A program made the position numbers and the translations under genes. DNA of 64,000 bases, taken from assembly GCA_038030265.1 (NCBI GenBank), contig CM075941.1:46252164-46316163 (forward strand). The letters run 5' to 3'. The notes below the pieces were generated by a model, which ran no database searches, was not told the origin of the DNA, and worked only from the letters and a program-made list of their open reading frames with translations. How positions within the stretch are numbered: position 1 is the stretch's first letter; every line of letters begins with the position of its first letter. Source of the stretch: Corythucha ciliata. Lineage: Eukaryota > Arthropoda > Insecta > Hemiptera > Tingidae. This document shows positions 56,257 to 64,000 of the stretch, piece after piece.

Positions 56257-59200
56257 TTGTGGCGTAGGTAGGAATTCGTCCTAGGGGGGGGGGGGTCAGA
56301 TTGGAATCTCGTTATACAGGGATGGCAGGGCGTAATTTCGCCCTAAGTCTCTGTATAAACAAGAAATATAATATTACTTAGCCTTTTCCTTATTTTAGCA
56401 ACGAATCACCGCTATTTCACCTTTTCTAACCACCAATTAGCGCTTACGACGCAGTTTAAGCCGCGAATTTCTCAATTTTAGCCATGAATGAGTGCTTTTT
56501 GTCAACTTTACCAGCAGATGAGCGCTTTTCTCAATTTTGGCCGCGTGTATCATTCTTCTGATTACCCCTCCCCCCATAGATATTGAATTTGCGCGTTTTT
56601 ATCCCGTGAGCGATGATTCTTAATTTTCCGCGAGTTTTAGCGTTTTCCTCAATTTTAGCAGCAAATTAGCGATTTCTTCAATTTTTTTAGCAGGGGATTA
56701 GCACTTTTTCCAGTTTTAGCTAAACATTGCGTTTTTCTCAAGTGTTTTCCTCATAAATAAGCCTCGAAATAGAGGGCTTTACACAAATTAGGAATTTTTT
56801 TGGGTCACCATGCGCAATTTTTCTCAGCTTTACCCGCGAATTAGCGGATTTTTCATCCATTGTAATTGCCGCTTTTTCTCAATTTCTGCCTCAGAAGTTG
56901 CCTTCAGAAAACTCTTGAGCGAATCAGAGTTTTGCGCTATTTCAGCAGTAAATTGGCGGTTTTTTCCATTTTTAGTCGTGAATTAGCACTTTTTTCTCAA
57001 TTCAGCCTCAAAATAACCTTTAAAATCTCTTAATTTTGACTAGATTAATTATTTACTTTCTAAATATTACCCGCAAATTAGTGGGGTTTTCACATTTTAG
57101 CACCGTATTAGCAATTTTATGTATAGATTATTGCTTCTTCTTAGATCTAGCCCGTGAATCAGCGTTGTTTTTACTTATAGCCGTGCACGAATTTCCAGTT
57201 TTTTTTTTTTTAAATTTTAGCCACAAAGTTGCCTTCAGAAGGCGCGTATTTAAATGTTAGAAATTTCAAATTTCACCACACTTTATCCGAGAATTATTGA
57301 TGTTTTTATTATTGATGTTCCTCAATTTTAGCAGCGAATTTGCGCTTTTTCTAAATTTTAGCGGCGTAGTAGCGTTCCCAACCCTTGAATTAACCGAATT
57401 TCTCGATTTTTGCCAAGAATTGGTGTTTTCCTCTAATTAAGCTGCAAATTAGAAGTTTTTTTCCATTTTTCCAAAGAAATATCACTTCTTCTCAATATGA
57501 ACCGAAAATTAGCGTTTTTCTTAATTGTAGCGATTTTTTCTAGTTGATTTTCTTCATTTGTTTCCGCGAATTAAGGTTTTTCCTCGACTTTATTATACCC
57601 GCACATTGCAAATTAGCAGTTTTACGCAATTTCAGTTGTGAATTTGCTATTTTTGCCAATTTTTCACCTGAAAGCGTTTTTTTTTTTGCAATATTATACG
57701 TGTTTTCTCAATTTTAACCGCGGGGTTGGTGTAAAAACACCCTTTTGCGTTGATTTCCACAATTTATTCGTAGAATGGCGACCTTGCACCGCGAATCAGC
57801 GATTTTTTCTCAATTTTAGTCTGGAAGTTACATTGCGAGACCATGAATCAGCGCTTTTTCGCAGTTATTGTCACGAATATTAACGGTTTTTTCCAATTTT
57901 TTGCTTAAGGACCTATTGAAACTGGGGACACGGTGTATTTTCTCTTTTTAGCCGTGAATTTTCCTCAAGATAGCGCGAATTTTCTCAATTTTAGCCATGA
58001 ATGAGTGCTTTTTGTCAACTTTACCTGCAGATCAGCGCTTTTCTCAATTTTGGCCGCGTGTATCATTCTTCTGATTACCCCTCCCCCATAGATATTGAAT
58101 TTGCGCGTTTTTATCCCGTGAGCGATGATTCTTAATTTTCCGCGAGTTTTAGCGTTTTCCTCAATTTTAGCAGCAAATTAGCGATTTCTTCAATTTTTTT
58201 AGCAGGGGATTAGCACTTTTTCCAGTTTTAGCTAAACATTGCGTTTTTCTCAAGTGTTTTCCTCATAAATAAGCCTCGAAATAGAGGGCTTTTCACAAAT
58301 TAGGATTTTTTTGGGTCACCATGCGCAATTTTTCTCAGCTTTACCCGCGAATTAGCGGATTTTTCATCCATTGTAATTGCCGCTTTTTCTCAATTTCTGC
58401 CTCAGAAGTTGCCTTCAGAAAACTCCTTCAGAAGCCGCGAATGGTGTATGATTCAGTTTTGACGCAAATTTGAGTTTTTCTCAACTTGAGCGAATTAGAG
58501 TTTTGCGCTATTTCAGCTGTGAATTGGCGGTTTTTTCCATTTATAGCCGTGAATTAGCACTTTTTCTCAATTCAGCCTCAAAATAACCTTTAAAATCTCT
58601 TAATTTTGGCCAGATTAATTATTTATTTTCTAAATATTACCCGCAAATTAATGTGTTTTTCACATTTTAGCACCGTGTTAGCAATTTTATGTTACTTTTA
58701 TGTATAGATTATTGCTTCTTCTAAGTTCTAGCCCGTGAATCAGCGTTGTTTTTACTTATAGCCGTGCAGGAATTTCCAGTTTTTTTGAATTTTAGCCACA
58801 AAGTTGCCTTCAGAAGGCGCGTAATTAAATGTTAGAAATTTCAAATTTCACCACACTTTATCCGAGAATTATTGATGTTCCTCAATTTTAGCAGCGAATT
58901 TGCTCTTTTTCTAAATTTTAGCGGCGTAGTAGCGTTCCCAACCCTTGAATTAACCGAATTTTCTCGATTTTTGCCAAGAATTGGTGTTTTCCTCTAATTA
59001 AGCTGCAAATTAGGAGTTTTTTTCCATTTTTCCAAAGAAATATCACTTCTTCTCAATATGAACCGAAAATTAGCGTTTTTCTTAATTGTAGCGATTTTTT
59101 CTAGTTGATTTTCTTCATTTGTTTCCGCGAATTAAGGTTTTTCCTCGACTTTATACCCGCACATTGCAAATTAGCGGTTTTACGCAATTTCAGTTGTGAA

Positions 59201-59812
59201 TTTGCTATTTTTGCCAATTTTTCACCTGAAAGCGTTTTTTTTTTGCAATATTATACGTGTTTTCTCAATTTTAACCGCGGGGTTGGTGTAAAAACACCCT
59301 TTTGCGTTGATTTCCACAATTTATTCGTAGAATGGCGACCTTGCACCGCGAATCAGCGATTTTTTCTCAATTTTAGTCTGGAAGTTACATTGCGAGACCA
59401 TGAATCAGCGCTTTTTCGCAGTTATTGTCACGAATATTAACGGTTTTTTCCAATTTTTTGCTTAAGGACCTATTGAAACTGGGGACACGGTGTATTTTCT
59501 CTTTTTAGCCGTGAATTTTCCTCAAGATAGCGCGAATTTTCTCAATTTGAGCCTCCAGATTAGCGCTTTCGGGGGCTCAATCGAATATATATACAGTCTT
59601 TGCTAATATTACTTGCAACGTTATGTTCTCCATCAGATCGGATAAATTGAAATTCGTAGTAAGTAGCCAAATCGTTTTCCAACCATCCGACCTCTTCACA
59701 TACCTACATCCATGGATAACTTAAAAATCCTCATTTATCCGTATTTAAGCTTTTCGGGGGGCCGGTCTGATCAGGGGGCCGGTATTATTATACCTATCTC
59801 GGTAAGCTACTG
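56257..59812 (-). mobile_element. Satellite-bearing element, copy IV (enlarged)
   Basis: The right end reads inward CAGTAGCTTACCGAG (ends 59812), followed by CCCCCCGAAAAGCTTAAATA, the same end module as copies I-III. The left side has TGGCGTAGGTAGG and a 13-base G-run at about 56284. The body is reverse-orientation F1 repeat, enlarged by the tandem duplication listed separately. No flanking 8-bp duplication found. Confidence 0.5.
56481..59548. repeat. 1.5-kb tandem duplication of F1 block
   Basis: Unit 1 is about 56481-57993 and unit 2 about 57994-59548, nearly identical in order over their whole length. The offset grows from 1513 to 1557 bp, partly because unit 2 carries an extra segment near 58424-58490. 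Small deletions such as GTTTTTATTATTGAT distinguish the units. Confidence 0.8.
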
Positions 59813-59989
59813 CGCGGGGTCTGAAGTCCAAGGAAGCAGCTAGAAGCACGCGGACCTTTTCGGTCTGCTCAAAGTCGAGAAAATCTGCTAAAACTAACTT
59901 CAACGAGAAACAATCATTTTTGGAGATTTATGGATTTGGATTTTATGGTGTTCTTTAGAGTAGAGCGTTGGTCCTAGTGTCCCTTATTC

Positions 59990-60058
59990 GTTCGTATACA
60001 TGTAGCTCTGGGGGGGGGGGATCTATCCCCGATATTCCCCCCCGTACCTACGCCACTG
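59990..60058 (-). mobile_element. Terminus CAGTGGCGTAGGTAC with G/C runs
   Basis: On the minus strand CAGTGGCGTAGGTACGGGGG opens at 60058, followed by a self-complementary CGGGGATAGATCCCC and a C-run. It may pair with the TGGCGTAGGTAGG at about 56259, in which case a larger element encloses copy IV. Confidence 0.4.
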
Positions 60059-60142
60059 TGCAGAGCTGGAAATTTAGGGCAATTTTGCAGCAGTTATTGC
60101 TCCCAGGGAACATACGCGGGTCTTTCCAACTTTGAATTTTGT

Positions 60143-60325
60143 AGCATTTTCCATTTGCATGAAATTCTGCTCGAATCGAGAGCAGTTTATTTCTCCCTCG
60201 TCCTCTCTGAATTGAAACATTTTGTTAATGGAAAAATAAGGGTTGAAATAAATTGAGATAAATTGAAAAATAAGGGTTGAAATAAATTGCTCTGGAGCAG
60301 AATTTTATATAAATGGAAAACGCCA
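60143..60325. mobile_element. Foldback MITE family A, copy 3
   Basis: Arms start AGCATTTTCCATTTGCATGA and end AAATGGAAAACGCC. The loop contains a 32-bp direct duplication of AAATAAGGGTTGAAATAAAT type. Confidence 0.65.
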
Positions 60326-61606
60326 TTAGCCATTTTTGTTGAAATTTCGGCTTATTTGAACGAGCCACTTCGCATTTTTAAAAGATTAGGCACCAATTAA
60401 ATTTTGCAACTTAATTATTCGAGGTCTTATTATTCACGGTCTAGTCAGCGCATGTGAGGTCCCGGAAACGCAAAAGGTGGCGAAGTATTGAATCGTTTTC
60501 ACTTTGATCGGCTTTTGTATTTTAGTTCCTTCCTTTTTGGCTTAAACCCAAAAAAAACACTCACGTAAAACGCTACTATAGCAATCACAAACGCGGACAA
60601 TTAAAGTTTTATTTTATTTTCGCAAGGTCGCCCCTCATACCGCCAAAACGGTAAATTCGCTCACTTTCATTTTTCCCCCCTTGCACCCCTCGATTCCTTG
60701 TTACACAGATAATAAGACGAAGGTAAATGGACTGAGAAAGCTTTCCTTCAATAGAATAACTTCTTTATTATTTTTCTTTAAAGCGCCTTCCGCCTTTCGT
60801 TACCATAAGCCTCTCAAAAACCCCCCGCGATTTTTTTTTTTTTTTCCTCTCTCTTCTCACCTCAGTCAGACCAGTTAAAAACAATTTGCCATGAGAACTT
60901 CTTCGATTCACCCTCCCCCTCTCCCAACCCAAAGAACCTTTGGCAAAACGTTTTCAGCCAATATTCAACGGGACTCGAAAAAATGCACCGTCAAAACGGA
61001 GGAGGAAAAATTCATGCACGCGTTTCTCATAATCGTGGCACTCTTTAACTTTATTATTGATGGAGTCATTTTTCCGGGCTTTCTACACGGAAAAATGATT
61101 GGTTTCTTTCTTTTTTTTTCTATTATTCTTCCTTTTCTTTTGGAGAATGAATTGAAGAAACATCGGTTGTAATTTCAATGAATCAATTCGTCGGAAATTG
61201 GATTTATCCGTTCATTGTTACAAAGAGAAACGTCCCGTATTTTTCGGTGTGCCGGAAGGGGGGCGGGGTATCACTTTGATGCGGTGGTCGAATTGCATAG
61301 CAAGGGATGTCTGGGATGAATGTGTTCGGTGCACTTGAACGGAAAGCGGGCGGTAGCCCGTATATTCCTGATATATGTTTCGGCCCAATAGTCAGTTCAT
61401 AGGGAAAGAGGGGCTATACGTTGTGAGTTAGATCCAAACATTTCGCCTATACTCGGGACTTCGGGGTAACAAATTTTTCTTGCGGCCAACGAACTGCATT
61501 CTGGGGCTGACGACATTCCCATGTTTTGAACCAAACAAGTGGTGGACTGTGAAAGGTGATTGCGGCGCTCTACTTGGTGTCACAATGATATACATTCGTC
61601 AATCTG
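60326..61606. other. No gene firmly supported; possible small membrane ORF
   Basis: A 93-codon ORF at 60891-61172 encodes two hydrophobic stretches (FLIIVALFNFIIDGVIF, GFFLFFSIILPFLL) after a polar N-terminus. The region lacks satellite repeats. I see no promoter, splice or poly(A) support, and the ORF could be chance in T-rich DNA. Confidence 0.25.
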
Positions 61607-61751
61607 TAAAGCCGCCTTCACATGCAAGCTTTAAAAAGCTGAGCTGTGGGCTTCAACCAATCAGTGCGCTCCGCGCTGTGGACTCGGAGCGCTCTGATTG
61701 GTCGAAGCCCACAGTTCAGCTTTTTAAAGCTTGCATGTGAAGGCGGCTTAA
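61607..61751. mobile_element. 139-bp MITE with TAA target duplication
   Basis: Near-perfect inverted repeat with arms of about 63 bp (AGCCGCCTTCACATGCAAGC at left, its complement at right) around a loop of about 12 bp. TAA flanks both ends (61607-61609, 61749-61751). A TAA duplication fits PIF/Harbinger-type MITEs. Confidence 0.75.
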
Positions 61752-61830
61752 GGGGCGAGGAGAATGTTCCAGGAGTGACATTCCCTTTACTTTTCATTTC
61801 GTGTTTTATTCACCTTGAAACCTTGAATTA

Positions 61831-61960
61831 GTGTTTCACGAGACTGAGACCGATACGAGACGAGGTCTCTGTCTCGGTTCTGAAAAGTTGGTATCGGTAT
61901 CGGTCTCGTAAGTCTTGGTCTCAGTCTCGAAAGTCTCGGTATCGGTCTCGAAAAGTAGAA
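61831..61960 (+). repeat. GAGACC tract 3
   Basis: Begins TAGTGTTTCACGAGACTGAG and switches strand midway (GGTCTC then GGTCTCG repeats). Confidence 0.6.
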
Positions 61961-62214
61961 AAATATCTGAGGGCTTCGTATGCAAAATTTTAGTGTAACT
62001 ATCTAGGAAATACACAGTCAACTACGATAGAGTCTGTAGGACATATCGACCGCGGGGGAACAAAACAATCGAATAGGATCGATTCGTGTTGATAATTGCA
62101 CGGAGGGACAAGGGAATTTATCACTTAGCTCTTGGGTTAGGCTCTCAGATTCTTGGTAACAAGTCCACTCATAAACGTTCACACAAAGCGCTAAATATGT
62201 GTGTATTGCGAAAA

Positions 62215-62500
62215 AGTGTTCGTTTGTGGCTAAAATGGATAAAAAGTGCCAATTCAGAAAAAGCGCTAATTAGCGGCTAAAATTAAGAAAAACTATTGTG
62301 GTTAAAATTGAGGGAACGTGCTACCTAAATTTCGGCTAAATCGGGGGGGGGGGGGCAAATTCACTGTTACAAATTCATAAAAAGTGCTAATTCGCGGCAA
62401 AAATTGAGATAATTCCTAATTCACGGCTAATATTAAGAAAACGCCAGAATTCTCGGTTTCTGAATACAAATTGGTGTCCACAACTGATACAATGCCAGGA
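62215..62500 (+). repeat. F1 array fragment
   Basis: About nine forward units (GCTAATTAGCGGCTAAAATT) with a G-run at 62343-62355. Confidence 0.5.
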
Positions 62501-62940
62501 TTAACGCCATAGTGCGTAAAAATTATATTTATTATTCATTTGGATACCAAGCGGCCTCACTGAGCTTTCTGAATTATTTTATTTTAGGGGTTTGATTTTT
62601 CTTCATAAAATAAATTAATAAATAAATAATAAACATAAGACGAAAACGAAATGGTGGAGGGGGTAGATGGGGTTGAGGGGGCAACGGCTTATCTGGTACC
62701 CATCTTGGGGGGGGTGGGGGGTAATCGAAACCCAACCACCCTTTCTCACGGAACATCCTCGCCACTAGCCCTATGTTTGGAGCGATTTGACCAGCTCGGG
62801 TAATTCTGCTGCTACCCCCCCCCCCTCACAGATTCGCCGGCACAGGCAGGTTATGTCAGGATCACAACTTTTTTGTGTGCGTGTGTTTTTTTCCTTCCTT
62901 CTCCACTTCTCTACTGCACCTCCCCCCCTCCACCGTTTTT
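62501..62940. other. No gene seen; poly-G/C rich
   Basis: Several G and C runs (62707-62721, 62814-62825) and a TAAATAAATAAT stretch. ORFs on both strands are low complexity. Confidence 0.35.
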
Positions 62941-62941
62941 C

Positions 62942-63065
62942 CGATACCGAGACTCCGTCTCGTCTCGAGAATTGTGGTATCGTCTCGGTCTCTGTACGAT
63001 ACGTGGAGTCTTGGTCTCGGTCTCGCCCTCTTAAAAGTAGGTCTCGTCTCGGTATGGGTGCATCA
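62942..63065 (-). repeat. GAGACC tract 4
   Basis: On the minus strand starts TAGTGATGCACCCATACCGA and continues with GAGACGAGACC units. Confidence 0.6.
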
Positions 63066-64000
63066 CTATCTTGAATGATGAGAATATGCCAATAACTAGG
63101 AAGGACAAGGCGCTGCCACAAAAAACATAGCATCACTGACAATTTTTTTTTTTCAATTTTAGCCGCATAACTCGGCGTTATATGGCCTAGAACGTACAGG
63201 AACTGGGTCTTAGCGTTTGTTCTCAATTTCAGGCGGACTTGCCGGATCTCAATAGGCTAGTCTGGAGACGAGAAAAATCATCCAAAATCAGCGACAATGC
63301 AAAACTTCGGCGCTGACGATCCCATCACGTATCTTGGGATTTCTTGTGGGTTTCTCGTGTGAGTCGTAGCTCTTCCATACTTCTTTATAGCCTCTAATTA
63401 GCACTTTTTCTTCACTTTATCCGCAAAAGCCGCTTTAAGCCGCGAAGTAGCTAAGTATTTTTCTTAACTGTAGCCGTCGTTTAGCGTTTTTCGTCAATGG
63501 AGAACTTGCATGAAATTTATTTTATTTGTTTTTCGTTCTCAGTCGAGAGTAGTGCTAAAACAAAAGAGAATGGTGAAAACCGCAACTCAATAGGTGCGGG
63601 CAGCGATTTTTAATTGAATTTTAAAACATCCGTGAATTACCAGCTGATCGACTAAGACGAGGGTTGGAAATGTGACGTCACAACCGCCAACCAACCCCTC
63701 TCAGGCACGCTCCCATTCCATCCTCACGTTCATTGCCTCGCTGTTTTGCCTTGGTGTGCTGCGTTCCTATTTATTGTCCTATTTCGTCGGAAAAATTAAA
63801 TGCACTAAAATATTGTTTTCCTTGTTGCATCCAAACTGTGTACTCAGTTGAAGAGCACTGAAACCAGCGTTCAGGTTCGGTTGCTTGTGATAAGCCTGTC
63901 AACTGTCAAAATACGCTAGCGGTTTCGACGTCACAAGGTCACTTCTGTCAAAACCCCCTCCGTCGCGAAACTCATTACTTTAAAAATTAATTAAAAATAT
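63066..64000. other. F1 fragments, then unassigned end
   Basis: Reverse F1 fragments lie at about 63150-63230 and 63390-63510. The rest is unique-looking, with a TGACGTCA palindrome at 63672-63679 and a second GACGTCAC at about 63929. No ORF. It could be part of a promoter or another element cut by the window edge. Confidence 0.3.

Noticed and set aside
57638..59440. Two ORFs with identical ends (LRDHESALFRSYCHEY)
   Set aside because: They are identical because of the 1.5-kb tandem duplication. The sequence is F1 repeat, not coding.

Overview
The window looks like animal nuclear DNA, most likely from an arthropod. That organism call is an inference. It rests on small introns of 57-83 bp with GT..AG ends and pyrimidine-rich acceptors, TATA-box promoters, AATAAA signals, low gene density, and very dense small DNA-transposon and minisatellite content. 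I see no bacterial operons, no CRISPR array, no rRNA genes, and no reverse transcriptase or transposase ORF that I can recognise.

Two protein-coding genes are well supported. Gene 1 (+ strand, about 12131-24271) has at least eight exons joined by six tiny introns and one 8.36-kb intron. It encodes about 1120 residues or more of coiled-coil, charged and disordered protein with no family I recognise; its true 5' end is not resolved. Gene 2 (- strand, 34650-31946) has a TATA box, a signal peptide split over two exons, and a long Ser/Tyr/Pro/Gly-rich body of a secreted structural (cuticle-, silk- or matrix-like) type. Weaker candidates are a minus-strand transcription unit at 47211-45841, a promoter/first-exon or LTR-like segment at 8037-8220, and a 53-codon ORF with poly(A) signals at 51174-51386.

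Most of the rest is repeats. At least six families of short-period tandem arrays (about 16-31 bp units) appear in both orientations. Several form the body of elements with short inverted ends starting CAGTAGCG or CAGTGGCG. One of these (17999-20230) is flanked by an exact 8-bp duplication, GGTTCTCT, which is the size expected for the hAT superfamily. My reading is that non-autonomous hAT-like elements have carried different minisatellite bodies around the genome. The large intron of gene 1 is filled with them.

Layout: 1-8000, satellite elements and arrays; 8037-8220, possible promoter; 8717-9173, two adjacent small inverted-repeat elements; 9180-11900, arrays; 12131-24540, gene 1; 25144-31680, nested satellite elements and hAT-type ends; 31946-34703, gene 2; 35541-40880, foldback element and arrays; 41000-45700, mostly unassigned with simple repeats; 45841-47211, candidate transcription unit; 48180-50521, a 2.3-kb palindromic element; 51174-52524, small ORF and tRNA-like SINE head; 55252-60058, satellite block with a 1.5-kb tandem duplication; 60143-64000, small foldback elements and GAGACC-type repeats.
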